Source: Bradyrhizobium sp. CSS354 (GTDB lineage Bacteria; Pseudomonadota; Alphaproteobacteria; Rhizobiales; Xanthobacteraceae). From it: 64,000 nucleotides of DNA. The notes under the pieces were generated by a model. It was given only the letters and a program-made list of their open reading frames with translations, searched no databases and had not been told where the DNA came from. Shown piece after piece: positions 43,869-53,807 of the stretch; position 1 is the stretch's first letter, and each line of letters starts with the position of its first letter. The translations under genes were made by a program, and so were the position numbers. The stretch lies in contig NZ_JAACFU010000002.1 of assembly GCF_029051725.1 (NCBI RefSeq), positions 62,001 through 126,000 on the forward strand, read 5' to 3'.

Positions 43869-44639
43869 TCAGCTCCCCAGCCACATCGTCAGCACCACCG
43901 CCGTCAGATTGTTCAGCGCGTGCAGCACGATCGTGAGCCAGAGCGAGTTGCTGCGGTAGCGCATGTAGCCGAACCACAGGCCGATGGAGAAGACCTCGGC
44001 GAGGAAGTACAGGTCGTATTGCAGGTGCACGACCGTCCACAGCAGCGACGACAGGATGATCGCGCCGGGCACGCGCAGGAAACTCGCCGACCAGCCGCGA
44101 TAAAGGAAGCCGCGCGCCAAAATCTCTTCCGACATCGGCGCTGCCACGCTGAATGCGAACAACAGGAAGAAGGCTGCGCCCTTATCGCGGCCAGATTTCA
44201 ACAGATCGGTCATGAAGCCCGGCGTGGCCTCGCGGCCGAGGCTCCGCGACATCGTCTCCCAGGCCACGACGATCAGGATGAGGCCAACGGCGCCAAACAG
44301 GAGTTGCTTCCAGGACGGCCAATGCAGCGCGAGATAGTCGACGAAGGAGGTCTTCTTGATGCGGATGGCAAGCCACACCGCGGCCAGTGTCGCCGGCAGG
44401 CCCAATATCACCGACAGCGCGAGCGCCTGCGGCTCGCCGCCGACGAGCTGAAGCGACGCGAGGTCCATCGGCAGGCCACGCTGTACCGCCAGCAGAACGA
44501 TGGCGCCGATCTGTCCGACGAACATTGCAGCGAAAATGACGACGCCCCATATCGCCGTGCCCCAGAATTTCCAGACGCGCGTCGCCTCGTGCGCTGGCGT
44601 CGCAGTCAGCGGCGGATGATCGGGATTGAGCGAGTCCAT
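43869..44639 (-). CDS. CPBP family intramembrane metalloprotease
   Basis: The 256-residue membrane protein has seven or eight helices. The glutamic-type protease motifs are APMSEEILARGFLYRGW (EExxxR), TVVHLQYD (His) and LTIVLHALNNLTA (His-x3-Asn). The family includes CAAX-type and bacteriocin-immunity-like proteases, and the substrate is unknown. The start is uncertain: ATG at 44639 is used here, while an ATG eight codons upstream is equally open, and neither has a good ribosome site. Confidence 0.82.
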   Translation of the reverse strand: MDSLNPDHPPLTATPAHEATRVWKFWGTAIWGVVIFAAMFVGQIGAIVLLAVQRGLPMDLASLQLVGGEPQALALSVILGLPATLAAVWLAIRIKKTSFVDYLALHWPSWKQLLFGAVGLILIVVAWETMSRSLGREATPGFMTDLLKSGRDKGAAFFLLFAFSVAAPMSEEILARGFLYRGWSASFLRVPGAIILSSLLWTVVHLQYDLYFLAEVFSIGLWFGYMRYRSNSLWLTIVLHALNNLTAVVLTMWLGS

Positions 44640-44685
44640 CAAGGCGCTTTCATTGGGGAGCATTCCGGGCTGGTCGGATTGCGAT

Positions 44686-45435
44686 CTACTTCGTCCGCGG
44701 CGGAATCGGGAAATCATAGGCCGCCCCGCCCGCCCCCGGCAGGGAAAAATGCCACCACTCCTTCGCATAGTTCACAAAGCCTTGCCTCGCCATCGCTGCC
44801 ACGAGCCGCTTGCGCCAGGCGCGCTGGTCCGGACTGATCGACGGTGCGGCGGTGTGCCCTTTCACGTCGGTGCAGTCATAGCCGGTGCCCATGTCGACGC
44901 TGCCCTCTGGCGGGCGAGCCTCGACCGGCGCGGTACAGTCAGCGTAGGCCTTTGACGGGTCGTATTTGCCTGAATTGTCGGCCTTGAGATCGACCAGCGT
45001 GAGATCGAGCGCGGCGCCCGTCGAATGCTGCGAGCGGCTTGCGATGTAGCCGAGGCGGAACAACTCGGTCTTGGGAATTTTGGGATTGTAGCGCCGCTCG
45101 GCGGCCGTCTCGTGGCCGTTCTGCGACCACCTGACCATATCGAGCGAGGCCCGCGCCGGCCGGTAGCAGTCGAACATCTTCAGCGAGAGATTTTGCGCCG
45201 CCAGTTCCTGCTGCACCGCCTTCAGCCGCAGCCCCACCTCCCGCTTCACCACGCATTCGCCAGCGCCGTAGCCGGCGAGCGGACGGCCGACGAAATTGTT
45301 CGAGGTGGCGTAGCGGATGTCCTGGACGATGCTGGGGTCGATGTCGCGCAGATAGACGAAGCCGCCGGGAAGCGACTGGGCATGGGCGGATGAGATGAAG
45401 CCGATTGCTACAAATGCGGTAAGACCTGTTTTCAC
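44686..45435 (-). CDS. Secreted D-alanyl-D-alanine dipeptidase-like protein (VanX/DdpX, peptidase M15D)
   Basis: The 249-residue protein starts at GTG behind a strong GGGGAGG site, with a signal peptide ending SSAHA-Q. The zinc motif [11 protein letters not shown] and the catalytic EWWHF are intact. [19 protein letters not shown] and [12 protein letters not shown] are typical of VanX-type dipeptidases. It would cut D-Ala-D-Ala or related peptidoglycan dipeptides in the periplasm, more likely for wall recycling than glycopeptide resistance because no VanH or VanA gene is near. Its upstream region is a palindromic repeat. Confidence 0.88.
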   Translation of the reverse strand: MKTGLTAFVAIGFISSAHAQSLPGGFVYLRDIDPSIVQDIRYATSNNFVGRPLAGYGAGECVVKREVGLRLKAVQQELAAQNLSLKMFDCYRPARASLDMVRWSQNGHETAAERRYNPKIPKTELFRLGYIASRSQHSTGAALDLTLVDLKADNSGKYDPSKAYADCTAPVEARPPEGSVDMGTGYDCTDVKGHTAAPSISPDQRAWRKRLVAAMARQGFVNYAKEWWHFSLPGAGGAAYDFPIPPRTK

Positions 45436-45455
45436 GATGCCTCCCCGTCCTCCGG

Positions 45456-45558
45456 CGTCATTCCGGGGCGGCTCGAAGAGCCGAACTATGGTGCGGGCTC
45501 CCGCACCAGAGAATCTCGAGATTCCGGGTTCGATGCTTCGCATCGCCCCGGAATGACG
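45456..45558. repeat. Dispersed palindrome, cgtcattccggggcg family
   Basis: The outer arms cgtcattccggggcg and cgccccggaatgacg (45456-45470, 45544-45558) are exact complements. An inner hairpin gtgcggg-ct-cccgcac lies at 45491-45506, and a small aatctcgagatt palindrome follows. The element fills the divergent space between the dipeptidase gene and pyrB, so both promoters must lie at its edges or within it. Confidence 0.75.
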
Positions 45559-45642
45559 ACAAGGTACAGATCGGGGGATAACTCCCCGCCCGGGCTTTGG
45601 CCCTTGCCCCCCCGGCCATCCCCGCCTATAGCTCTCGCTTTA

Positions 45643-46590
45643 ATGACATCGAAATCGACCTTCGTCCTCGGCCACCGGCATTTGCTGGGCATCGAGGGCC
45701 TTTCCGCGGCCGACATCACCGGCCTCCTCGACCTGTCCGAAGAATATGTCGAGCTCAACCGCCAGGTTGACAAGAAGCGCACCGTCCTGCGTGGACGGAC
45801 GCAGGTGAACCTCTTCTTCGAGGCTTCCACCCGGACCCAATCCTCGTTCGAGCTCGCCGGCAAACGGCTGGGCGCCGACGTCATGAACATGTCGGTGTCC
45901 TCCTCGTCCATCAAAAAAGGCGAGACGCTGGTCGACACGGCAATGACGCTCAACGCCATGCACCCGGATATCCTGGTGGTGCGCCATCACGCCTCCGGCG
46001 CGGTGGAACTGCTGGCCCGCAAGGTCGACGGTTCCGTAATCAATGCCGGCGACGGCGCGCATGAACATCCGACCCAGGCCCTGCTCGACGCGCTGACCAT
46101 CCGCCGCAACAAGGGCCGGCTCGAGGGCCTCGTGGTCGCGATCTGCGGCGACGTGCTGCATTCGCGCGTCGCCCGCTCCAACATCATCCTGCTCAACGCG
46201 ATGGGCGCCCGCGTCCGCGTCGTCGGCCCCTCCACGCTGCTGCCGCCCGGCATCGAGCGAATGGGCGTCGAGGTCGCGCGCGACATGCGCGAGGGGCTCA
46301 ACGGCGCCGACATCGTCATGATGTTGCGGCTCCAGCGCGAGCGCATGAACGGCTCCTTCGTGCCGTCCACCTCCGAGTATTTCCATTATTTCGGGCTGGA
46401 CCAGAAGAAGCTCGCCTACGCCAAGCCCGACGCTCTCGTCATGCATCCCGGCCCCATGAACCGCGGCGTCGAGATCGACACTGCGGTCGCTGACGGCGCC
46501 CAGTCCCTGATCCGCGAACAGGTGGAAATGGGCGTGGCCGTGCGCATGGCGGTGCTGGAAGCGCTCGCCCGCAACCTGCCGAACGCGTGA
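45643..46590 (+). CDS. pyrB: Aspartate carbamoyltransferase catalytic subunit
   Basis: This 315-residue enzyme makes carbamoyl aspartate, the committed step of pyrimidine synthesis. The carbamoyl-phosphate loop is STRTQSSFE (62-70), followed by [12 protein letters not shown] and [13 protein letters not shown] used the ATG at 45643. No ribosome site precedes it, and a TATAGC word 14 bases upstream may be a -10 box giving a very short leader. Its stop overlaps the pyrC start as TGATG, which suggests the PyrB-PyrC' complex known from pseudomonads. Confidence 0.94.
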   Translation: MTSKSTFVLGHRHLLGIEGLSAADITGLLDLSEEYVELNRQVDKKRTVLRGRTQVNLFFEASTRTQSSFELAGKRLGADVMNMSVSSSSIKKGETLVDTAMTLNAMHPDILVVRHHASGAVELLARKVDGSVINAGDGAHEHPTQALLDALTIRRNKGRLEGLVVAICGDVLHSRVARSNIILLNAMGARVRVVGPSTLLPPGIERMGVEVARDMREGLNGADIVMMLRLQRERMNGSFVPSTSEYFHYFGLDQKKLAYAKPDALVMHPGPMNRGVEIDTAVADGAQSLIREQVEMGVAVRMAVLEALARNLPNA

Positions 46591-47897
46591 TGCTCATGTT
46601 GACCGACCGCCGACCCATCCTGCTTGCCAATGCCCGCGTCGTCGACCCCTCCCGGGATTTTGATGGCCCCGGCGATGTCCTGATTGCCGACGGCATCATC
46701 CGGGAGACCCGCCGCGGCATCGGCGCTGCCGGCGTCCCCGAGGGCACCGACGTCGTCAACTGCGCCGGCAAGATCGTCGCGCCCGGCCTGATCGACATGC
46801 GCGCCTTCGTCGGAGAGCCCGGCTTCAGCCATCGCGAGACCTTTGCCTCCGCAAGCCAGGCGGCTGCGACCGGCGGCATCACCACCATCATCTGCCAGCC
46901 CGACACTTCGCCCGTCATCGACAACTCGGCGACGGTGGACTTCGTGATGCGTCGCGCCCGCGACACTGCCATCGTCAACATTCAGCCGATGGCGGCGCTG
47001 ACCAAGGGCATGCGCGGCGAGGAGATGACCGAGTTCGGCCTCCTCAAGGCAGCCGGCGCGATCGCCTTCAGCGACTGTGACAAAAGCGTGATCAATGCGC
47101 AGGTGATGCGCCGCGCCTTGACCTATGCGCGCGATTTCGACGCGCTGATCGTGCACTACACCGAGGATCGCGATCTCGTCGGCGAAGGCGTGATGAACGA
47201 GGGCGAGTTCGCGTCGCGGCTCGGCCTGATGGGCATCCCGAACGCGGCGGAAGCCGTGATGCTGGAGCGCGACATGCGCCTGGTCGCGCTCACCGGCGGC
47301 CGTTATCACGCGGCGTCGCTGACCTGCATCGAGTCGCTCGACGTGCTCAAGCGCGCCCGCGACGCCGGCCTCGCCGTGACCGCCTCGGCCTCGATCAACC
47401 ACCTTGCGCTGAACGAGAACGACATCGGCCCTTACCGTTCATTCCTCAAGCTGTCGCCGCCGCTGCGCACCGAGGACGACCGCCGCGCGCTGGTCGCCGC
47501 CGTCGCCTCCGGCCTCGTCGACGTCATCATGTCCGACCACAATCCGCAGGACGTTGAGGTCAAGCGCCTGCCTTTCGCGGAAGCAGCCCCCGGCGCGATC
47601 GGACTGGAGACCATGCTCCCGGCGGGCCTTCGGCTCGTGCATAATGACGAGCTGGGCCTCAAGACGCTGATCCGGGCGATGTCGACCCGGCCGGCCGAGA
47701 TTTTGGGATTGCCTGGCGGAACCTTGCGTCCGGGCAGCCCCGCCGACGTCATCGTGATTGACCCCGATGTCCCCTGGGTGGTCGATCCCGCCGACCTCAA
47801 ATCGCCCTGCAAGAACACGCCGTTCGACGAGGCCCGCTTTACAGGCCGCGTGGTGCGCACCATTGTCGGCGGACGGACCGTGTACGAGCATGTCTGA
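46590..47897 (+). CDS. pyrC: Dihydroorotase-like protein lacking the metal-binding HxH (PyrC')
   Basis: The 435-residue amidohydrolase-fold protein matches class I dihydroorotase throughout ([40 protein letters not shown]). At the position where active enzymes have GLIDxHVHLREPG, it has Arg71, Phe73 and Gly75, so two zinc ligands and the substrate arginine are missing. By analogy with the inactive PyrC' of Pseudomonas it is probably a structural partner of PyrB. A separate active dihydroorotase should exist elsewhere in the genome. It overlaps pyrB and precedes plsY. Confidence 0.9.
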   Translation: MLMLTDRRPILLANARVVDPSRDFDGPGDVLIADGIIRETRRGIGAAGVPEGTDVVNCAGKIVAPGLIDMRAFVGEPGFSHRETFASASQAAATGGITTIICQPDTSPVIDNSATVDFVMRRARDTAIVNIQPMAALTKGMRGEEMTEFGLLKAAGAIAFSDCDKSVINAQVMRRALTYARDFDALIVHYTEDRDLVGEGVMNEGEFASRLGLMGIPNAAEAVMLERDMRLVALTGGRYHAASLTCIESLDVLKRARDAGLAVTASASINHLALNENDIGPYRSFLKLSPPLRTEDDRRALVAAVASGLVDVIMSDHNPQDVEVKRLPFAEAAPGAIGLETMLPAGLRLVHNDELGLKTLIRAMSTRPAEILGLPGGTLRPGSPADVIVIDPDVPWVVDPADLKSPCKNTPFDEARFTGRVVRTIVGGRTVYEHV

Positions 47898-47929
47898 CGT
47901 GCGGAGCTGCAGCCAGGGAATTTGCAGAC

Positions 47930-48526
47930 ATGGCACTTGAATTGTTCCTGCCGGTGGCTTTCGCCATCGGCTACCTGCTCGGCTCGATTCCGTTCGGATT
48001 GATCCTGACGAGACTCGGCGGCACACAGGATATCCGCTCGATCGGCTCCGGCAGCATCGGCGCCACCAACGTGCTGCGCACGGGACGCAAGAGCCTTGCC
48101 GCGGGGACCCTGCTGCTCGACGCGCTCAAGGGCACCGTCGCGGTGGTGATCGCCGGCTACATCGCCGGTCCCAATGCCGCGATGCTGGCCGGACTCGGCG
48201 CCTTCCTCGGCCATCTCTTCCCGGTCTGGCTCAAGTTCCGCGGCGGCAAGGGTGTCGCCGTCTATATCGGCGTCATGCTCGGGCTGTTCTGGCCGGCCGC
48301 GCTGGTGTTCTGCCTGCTCTGGTTGGCGACTGCCTTTACCGCCCGCTATTCCTCGCTCTCGGCCCTGGTGGCCTCGTTCATCACCCCGCTGTTCCTGCTG
48401 TGGTTCGGCCAACCCGCACTCGCGGCGCTGGCGGCAGTGCTGACGCTGCTGCTGTTCTTCGCACATCGCGAGAACATCAAGCGACTGCAATCGGGCAAGG
48501 AAAGCCGGATCGGCGAGAAGGCATAA
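47930..48526 (+). CDS. plsY: Acyl-phosphate:glycerol-3-phosphate acyltransferase
   Basis: The 198-residue inner-membrane enzyme acylates glycerol-3-phosphate at the start of phospholipid synthesis. The three conserved loops are visible: [25 protein letters not shown] and [13 protein letters not shown]. Five membrane helices are expected. It follows pyrC by 32 bases on the same strand and is probably in the same operon. In relatives plsY is often followed by dprA, but here three genes intervene. Confidence 0.94.
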   Translation: MALELFLPVAFAIGYLLGSIPFGLILTRLGGTQDIRSIGSGSIGATNVLRTGRKSLAAGTLLLDALKGTVAVVIAGYIAGPNAAMLAGLGAFLGHLFPVWLKFRGGKGVAVYIGVMLGLFWPAALVFCLLWLATAFTARYSSLSALVASFITPLFLLWFGQPALAALAAVLTLLLFFAHRENIKRLQSGKESRIGEKA

Positions 48527-48670
48527 GCCGGGAATCCACGGATACCGCGGCACCCCTTCTGCATTATATCCAAATGGTGTTCGCAACTTGCAGCCGAATC
48601 ACGGCTGTATGGACGAACGGGTTCCTGGCTTGGCCCTGATCGTGGGCATGGCTCTACGCGGTTGCTCAGA

Positions 48671-49873
48671 ATGAGCGAGAAGATTGTCGGCGCGCATGTT
48701 GAAGGTGGCTTGCAGGGCACTGCGGCAAGCCGGATGCTCTCGACGACGGACATCTGGTCCGCTGGGCCCTTCCCGCTTGTCACACCGGAGGCTGCTTCCG
48801 TCTCGCCACCATCGCGCGAGCCCGACCCGATCGTGCAAGCGCGGACACCAGTCGAAATTGTAGCTGTCGCAGCGCCCATCGCGCAGGATCGGGCGCCGGG
48901 GCAATGGCCGCCGCAAAAACTGTCGCTGGCGCTTCAGGGCGGCGGCACCTTCGCCGCCTTCACCTGGGGCGTGCTGGAGCGGCTGCTGGAAGAGCCGTCC
49001 ATCGCGATCGACACCATCAGCGGCGCCAGCGCCGGCGCCATCAACGCGCTGCTGCTCGCCTCCGGTTTCGCCGAGGGCGGCCGTGAAGGCGCGCGCGCGC
49101 GGCTCAACCGGTTCTGGATCCGGCTGATGCACGAGGCCTCGTTCCGATCGCTGATGCTGATCGGCGGCTTCTCGCCGGCGGGAAGCTCGGTCGCGTTCGG
49201 TCCGACGCTGCGCTCCGGCCAGTTCGATCCGTTCGATCTCGATCCGCTGCGGCAGGCGCTGTCGCGCGACATCAACTTTTCCGCCTTGCGCGATCCGCGC
49301 TGCCCGAAGCTCCTGATCGCGGCGACCCGGATCCGCGACGGGCAGCAGCAGATCTTCCGCAACGACATGATCACCGCAGACGTCGCGCTGGCCTCGACCT
49401 GTCCACCGCTGGTTCATTGCGCGGTGGAGATCGACGGCGAGGCTTATTGGGACGGCGGCCTCGGCGGCAATCCGCCCCTGCTGCGGCTCGTGCAGGACAC
49501 GGCGAGCACCGAAATCCTGCTCGTCCAGGTCACGCCGGCGCGCGACAGCTACGTGCCGATCACGCTCGCCGCGATCGACCGCAGGCTGGATCAGATCGCG
49601 GCCAACGCCGCCCTCAATGCCGAGATCGCGGCGATGGAATGGGCGCAATCGCAGACCGGATCGTCGTTGCGGCTCTCCAGGATCGCCGCGGAAGATTTCG
49701 TCGACGGCCTGGCGCAGCGCTCGTCCACCGATCTCGGCCGCGGCTTCATTCGCGCGCTGCACCGGAGCGGCCGCGAGGCCGCCGGGCGCTGGCTCAAGCA
49801 AGGTACCGATCACAGCGCAGCGCCGGCCGCATCCGGCCAGCGCATCGTCGCCCTCGAACCTGTGCTAGCCTGA
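48671..49873 (+). CDS. Patatin-like phospholipase
   Basis: The 400-residue protein has a non-catalytic N-terminal region of about 80 residues and then a patatin domain. The oxyanion loop is LALQGGGTFAAFTWGV, the nucleophile elbow is GASAG with Ser120, and the catalytic Asp is in WDGGLGGNPP. Such proteins hydrolyse acyl esters of phospholipids. There is no signal peptide. The start is uncertain: the ATG at 48671 lacks a good ribosome site. The end overlaps the convergent amidase gene by 9 bases. Confidence 0.86.
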   Translation: MSEKIVGAHVEGGLQGTAASRMLSTTDIWSAGPFPLVTPEAASVSPPSREPDPIVQARTPVEIVAVAAPIAQDRAPGQWPPQKLSLALQGGGTFAAFTWGVLERLLEEPSIAIDTISGASAGAINALLLASGFAEGGREGARARLNRFWIRLMHEASFRSLMLIGGFSPAGSSVAFGPTLRSGQFDPFDLDPLRQALSRDINFSALRDPRCPKLLIAATRIRDGQQQIFRNDMITADVALASTCPPLVHCAVEIDGEAYWDGGLGGNPPLLRLVQDTASTEILLVQVTPARDSYVPITLAAIDRRLDQIAANAALNAEIAAMEWAQSQTGSSLRLSRIAAEDFVDGLAQRSSTDLGRGFIRALHRSGREAAGRWLKQGTDHSAAPAASGQRIVALEPVLA

Positions 49874-51109
49874 TTTCGCCAGCGCCTGCTCCAGGAACCA
49901 CGCCGTCGCCAGCGCATGCGCGTCGTTGCCGAAGCGCGCAATCACCTGCACGCCGATCGGCAGGCCATTGGCCTTGAGCACCGGCACGTTGACGCAAGGG
50001 TTGCCCATCAGCGTCCAGAGCCTGTTGTAGCGGGGGTCGCCGGTGCTCGCGAGCTCCTTGGCCGGCGGCGTGCCCGGCGCCGAATAGGTCAGCAGCACGT
50101 CGAACCGCTCGAACAATTCGCCAAGCTCGCGGCGCCCGCGACGGCTGACCCGGCGTGCGTCGTCATAGTCCTTGGGTGTGAGACCGACCGTCGCATCGAG
50201 ACTGGCGCGCAGCATCGGCGCGATCTCGTCGTGGCGTTCGGAAAATTCCCAGGCGAGCGCGCGATGCGCCTCGAAGTCCTGAATGATCGGATGGATGCGC
50301 CAGGCCTCCTGCACCGCCTGCGGCAGATCGATGGTCTGCACGCTGGCGCCGGCCTTCTCGGCGGCCTTGATCGCGGCCTGCAGCCCCTCCTCGGCGGCCG
50401 GCTCCACGTCGCCGGCAAACTCCTGCCGGATAACGCCGATGCGCGGCGCCGTCGCCGGGACAATGCCAGTGAATTCGGTGCGGCCGGACATCGCCAGCAG
50501 TCCCCGCGCGAGATCTTCCGCGCGCGCGCCGAACAGGCCGACCGTGTCGAGCGCCCACGAATAGCATTTGACGCCGACCGTCGGCAGCATCCGGAACGAC
50601 GGCTTGATCGCGGCGGTCCCGCAATAGGCCGCAGGCCGGATCACCGAGCCGCCGGTCTGGGTCCCCAGTGCCAGCGGGATCATGCCGGCACCGACCGCCG
50701 CGGCCGAGCCCGAGGACGAGCCGCCCGGCGTATGGCCGAGATTGTGCGGATTGAGCGTCGGGGTCGGATCGCGCGAGGCGAACGCCGTGGTCGTGGTCTT
50801 GCCGATGATGGTGGCGCCTGCCCGCTTCAGCATCATCACGACAGGCGCATCCGCGCGCGGCTGCCAGCCGCGATAGATCGACGATCCCATCTCGGTCGGG
50901 AAATCCGCGGTGTCGATGATGTCCTTGATCCCGACCGCGATGCCGCGCAGCGGCCCAGAAGCTTGCGCCTTCGCGGAGCTGTCGTGACGGACGAAGGCAT
51001 GGACGTCCTTCTCCCTGGCCTCGATGGCTGCATGCGACTGGGCAATGGCGGCATCGGGCGAAAGCTCGCCCGCTTCGATACGGCGCTGGAGGTCGGCGAG
51101 TGAGATCAT
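49865..51109 (-). CDS. Amidase signature family enzyme
   Basis: The 414-residue enzyme has the Ser-cisSer-Lys triad in VGIKDIIDTADF (Lys), TPGGSSSGSAAAV (cis-Ser) and TGGSVIRPAAYCG (Ser). It is a GatA relative but shorter, and stands outside the gat operon, so it more likely hydrolyses a small amide or ester. The substrate is unknown. Upstream is a DUF6959 gene on the same strand, with an 8-base gap. Confidence 0.88.
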   Translation of the reverse strand: MISLADLQRRIEAGELSPDAAIAQSHAAIEAREKDVHAFVRHDSSAKAQASGPLRGIAVGIKDIIDTADFPTEMGSSIYRGWQPRADAPVVMMLKRAGATIIGKTTTTAFASRDPTPTLNPHNLGHTPGGSSSGSAAAVGAGMIPLALGTQTGGSVIRPAAYCGTAAIKPSFRMLPTVGVKCYSWALDTVGLFGARAEDLARGLLAMSGRTEFTGIVPATAPRIGVIRQEFAGDVEPAAEEGLQAAIKAAEKAGASVQTIDLPQAVQEAWRIHPIIQDFEAHRALAWEFSERHDEIAPMLRASLDATVGLTPKDYDDARRVSRRGRRELGELFERFDVLLTYSAPGTPPAKELASTGDPRYNRLWTLMGNPCVNVPVLKANGLPIGVQVIARFGNDAHALATAWFLEQALAKSG

Positions 51110-51117
51110 GGGTATTC

Positions 51118-51399
51118 CTAAGTAAAGATGCCTCGGTCGCTAAACGGCAGAGGTAGGCCGTGCTCATCCAGTGTGGCCTTGTAATGATTGAGGTACGACC
51201 AAAGCCGGTTTCTAAGCTCGTTGGCATTCTTGTACGCTTCTGACGACTGGTCGATGGCCGAACAGGCGTCATCTGCCATGCAGCAGAGCGTGTGGAGCGC
51301 GTCGCCCTGAATCAGCATCCCGGGAAAATGCCGTCCCGGGTGACGCATCACCGCCGCGTTCGTGGTATCAGCGAAAATCTCGACCGGTGCGACACGCAT
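51118..51399 (-). CDS. DUF6959-like small conserved protein
   Basis: The 93-residue protein begins MRVAPVEIFADTTNAAVMRH and continues with PGRHFPGMLIQGDALHTLCC, a pattern I recall from DUF6959 proteins. These are small cytoplasmic proteins of unknown function seen in scattered bacteria and often in accessory regions. It ends 8 bases before the amidase start and is probably co-transcribed with it. The family assignment is from memory of the motif only. Confidence 0.72.
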   Translation of the reverse strand: MRVAPVEIFADTTNAAVMRHPGRHFPGMLIQGDALHTLCCMADDACSAIDQSSEAYKNANELRNRLWSYLNHYKATLDEHGLPLPFSDRGIFT

Positions 51400-51518
51400 T
51401 CCAATGCCTCAGAAACCAATCCGCTTGGTGACCATCCATTTATTCGGGTGCTGTGGCCGGGTCCACCCCCTTCCATACGCCCTCAGGTTGTTCCATGCTG
51501 TGCCTGCAAGGAGCCGCC

Positions 51519-52637
51519 GTGAACGCCATCAATCCAAGTGTAGAGCTGACCGAAGCCGACAGGATCGACCGCCTGCGGCTGATCCGGTCCGACAATGTCG
51601 GACCGCGCACTTTTCGGTCGCTGGTCGATCATTTCGGCACGGCGCGCGCGGCGCTGGAGCGGCTGCCGGATCTCGCACGCCGTGGCGGTGCGCAGCGATC
51701 GGCGCGCATCTGTAGCGCCGACGAGGCGAAAACCGAGCTCGCCGCCAGCCGCAAATTCGGCATCGCCTGGCTCGCGCCCGGCGAGGACGGCTATCCGGCG
51801 CGGCTGGCAACGCTCGACGATGCGCCCCCGTTGCTCGCCGTACGCGGCGACAATGCAACGCTGGTGCGGCCGATGATTGCGATCGTCGGCTCGCGCAATG
51901 CCTCCGGTGCAGGCTTGAAATTCGCCGGTCAGCTCGCCCGCGAGCTTGGTGAAGCCGGCTTTGTCGTCATCTCCGGCCTCGCCCGCGGCGTCGATCAGGC
52001 CGCGCACCGCGCCAGCATCGAGAGCGGCACCATCGCCGTGCTCGCCGGCGGACATGACTGCATCTACCCGCCGGAGCATGGCGATCTCATCGCCGCGATC
52101 CTCGACCGCAAGGGTGCTGCGATCTCCGAGATGCCGCTCGGCCATGAACCGCGCGCCCGCGACTTCCCCCGTCGCAACCGGCTGATCTCGGGCGCCGCGC
52201 TCGGCGTGGTCGTGGTCGAGGCGGCGCACCGCTCGGGCTCGCTGATCACCGCGCGCATGGCGGCCGAACAGGGCCGCGAAGTGTTCGCGGTGCCGGGCTC
52301 GCCGCTCGATCCGCGCGCCGCCGGCACCAATGATCTGATCAAGCAGGGCGCGACGCTCGTCACCGAAGCCGCCGACGTCGTCAACGCAGTCGCACCGATC
52401 ATGGAGCGGCCGCTGATGCGCACCGCGCGCGAGCCCGACAGCGAGCCGTTCGAAAGCGATCCGCAAGGACACGACCGCGATCAGATCACCGGTCTGCTCG
52501 GCCCTGCCCCTGTCACGATCGACGATCTCGTGCGGATGTCCGGCGCCTCGCCTGCCATCGTGCGCACCGTGCTTTTGGAGCTCGAGCTCGCCGGCCGGCT
52601 CGAACGCCACGGCGGTGGCCTTGTCTCGCTGCTTTAA
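51519..52637 (+). CDS. dprA: DNA processing protein DprA
   Basis: The 372-residue protein protects incoming single-stranded DNA and loads RecA during transformation. An N-terminal SAM-like part is followed by the Rossmann core with [36 protein letters not shown] and [21 protein letters not shown]-terminal winged helix ([20 protein letters not shown]) follows. The GTG at 51519 has an AAGGAG site. An ATG eight codons upstream is less well supported. The stop overlaps the convergent HxlR gene. Confidence 0.93.
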   Translation: MNAINPSVELTEADRIDRLRLIRSDNVGPRTFRSLVDHFGTARAALERLPDLARRGGAQRSARICSADEAKTELAASRKFGIAWLAPGEDGYPARLATLDDAPPLLAVRGDNATLVRPMIAIVGSRNASGAGLKFAGQLARELGEAGFVVISGLARGVDQAAHRASIESGTIAVLAGGHDCIYPPEHGDLIAAILDRKGAAISEMPLGHEPRARDFPRRNRLISGAALGVVVVEAAHRSGSLITARMAAEQGREVFAVPGSPLDPRAAGTNDLIKQGATLVTEAADVVNAVAPIMERPLMRTAREPDSEPFESDPQGHDRDQITGLLGPAPVTIDDLVRMSGASPAIVRTVLLELELAGRLERHGGGLVSLL

Positions 52638-53044
52638 GGAGTGTTCCGCTCGTCGAAGCGCGTGCGCGCCGAGGCGATCTGCTGCTGATGCGTGATCGCC
52701 CATTCGCCGAGTGCCTTCACCGGCTGCTGCAATCCGCGGCCGAGATCGGTCAGCTCGTAATCCACCCGCGGCGGAATGGTCGGGAAGATCGTGCGCGTGA
52801 CCAGGCCGTCGCGCTCGAGCCCGCGCAGTGTCAGGGTCAGCATCCGCTGCGAGATGCCGTTGATCATGCGCTTGAGCTCGTTGAAGCGCTTGGGTCCATC
52901 ACTCAGCATCATGATCACGAACACGCTCCATTTGTCGCCGACGCGCGCGAGGATCGAGGCGACGCCACGGCAGTCCGCGTGGTCGCGATCCGGCATCGGC
53001 GTGGCAGGCAAATCGACGTGCGCAGGTTTCAAAGATGTGCCCAT
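52634..53044 (-). CDS. HxlR family transcriptional regulator (azoR-linked)
   Basis: The 136-residue winged-helix protein has the HxlR core [40 protein letters not shown] and [12 protein letters not shown]. Cys25 sits at the position used for thiol-based sensing of quinones and diamides in YodB/HypR-type members. It is divergent from azoR across 83 bases, so azoR is the likely target. It overlaps the dprA stop by 4 bases. Confidence 0.9.
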   Translation of the reverse strand: MGTSLKPAHVDLPATPMPDRDHADCRGVASILARVGDKWSVFVIMMLSDGPKRFNELKRMINGISQRMLTLTLRGLERDGLVTRTIFPTIPPRVDYELTDLGRGLQQPVKALGEWAITHQQQIASARTRFDERNTP

Positions 53045-53095
53045 GGCTCAAAAAGGTGCGTTCTTGCGGGGATTTCGATAGTCACTCATGGAGCT

Positions 53096-53116
53096 CTGGT
53101 TACAAACTTATACCAG
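53096..53116. promoter_or_regulatory. Candidate HxlR operator before azoR
   Basis: Short inverted ends ctggt and accag flank an AT-rich 11-base core (tacaaacttat) 12 bases upstream of the azoR start. Only the outer five bases pair, so this is a weak candidate for the divergent HxlR regulator. Confidence 0.28.
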
Positions 53117-53127
53117 GGTGATCCCGA

Positions 53128-53736
53128 ATGAAACTCCTCCACATCGACTCCAGCGTGCTCGGCCCCCACTCCGTCTCCCGGCAGGTCTCGGCCGCCATCG
53201 TCGACCGTCTCAGGCAGGCGACGCCATCGCTGGACATCGTCTATCGCGACCTGACGCAGAGCCCGCTCGCCCATCTCTCCGGCTCGCATCTGGCGGCCGC
53301 GCAAGGCGCGCCTGCGCCAGCGGAACTCGGCCCCGACCTCGCCGCCAGCAAGGCCGCGCTGGACGAGTTTCTTGCGGCGGACATCGTCGTGATCGGCGCG
53401 CCCATGTACAATTTCACGATTCCGAGCCAGCTCAAGGCCTGGATCGACCGGGTCCTGGTGGCGGGGAAGACATTCAGCTACGGGGCCAACGGCCCGCAGG
53501 GCCTTGCCGGCGGCAAGCGCGTAATCTTCGCGATCTCGCGCGGGGGCTATTACGGCGCCGGCTCGCCAGCCGCGTCGCTGGAGCACCTCGAAAGCTATCT
53601 GCGGGGCGTGTTCGGCTTCATGGGCATCCATCATCCCGAATTCATCAGCGCCGACGGAATCCAGGTCGGGCCGGAGCATCGCGAGAAGTCGCTCGCAAGC
53701 GCGCTCGAGGCGGCAACTGCCCTGCGCGCGGCCTGA
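53128..53736 (+). CDS. azoR: FMN-dependent NADH-azoreductase
   Basis: The 202-residue flavodoxin-fold enzyme reduces quinones and azo compounds. The FMN-binding start is [18 protein letters not shown]. The motif [19 protein letters not shown] and the loop ISRGGYYG are those of AzoR/AcpD. Together with the divergent HxlR gene it is a classic electrophile-response pair. A hairpin follows the stop. Confidence 0.93.
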   Translation: MKLLHIDSSVLGPHSVSRQVSAAIVDRLRQATPSLDIVYRDLTQSPLAHLSGSHLAAAQGAPAPAELGPDLAASKAALDEFLAADIVVIGAPMYNFTIPSQLKAWIDRVLVAGKTFSYGANGPQGLAGGKRVIFAISRGGYYGAGSPAASLEHLESYLRGVFGFMGIHHPEFISADGIQVGPEHREKSLASALEAATALRAA

Positions 53737-53751
53737 GCGAAAGCGCCAATC

Positions 53752-53784
53752 ATCAGCCGCCGCAACTCGGTCGCGGCGGCTGAT
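53752..53784. terminator. Bidirectional hairpin between azoR and a small membrane gene
   Basis: A perfect 12-bp stem (atcagccgccgc with gcggcggctgat) encloses 9 bases. It lies between two convergent genes, 16 bases after azoR and 24 bases from the stop of the small membrane gene. There is no long T-run on either side. Confidence 0.55.
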
Positions 53785-53807
53785 CGAGCGGTGCGCGATC
53801 GGCGAAG

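Noticed and set aside
44686..45435. Glycopeptide resistance locus because of the VanX-like gene
   Set aside because: There are no vanH-, vanA- or vanRS-like genes nearby, and chromosomal VanX/DdpX-type dipeptidases are common in proteobacteria.
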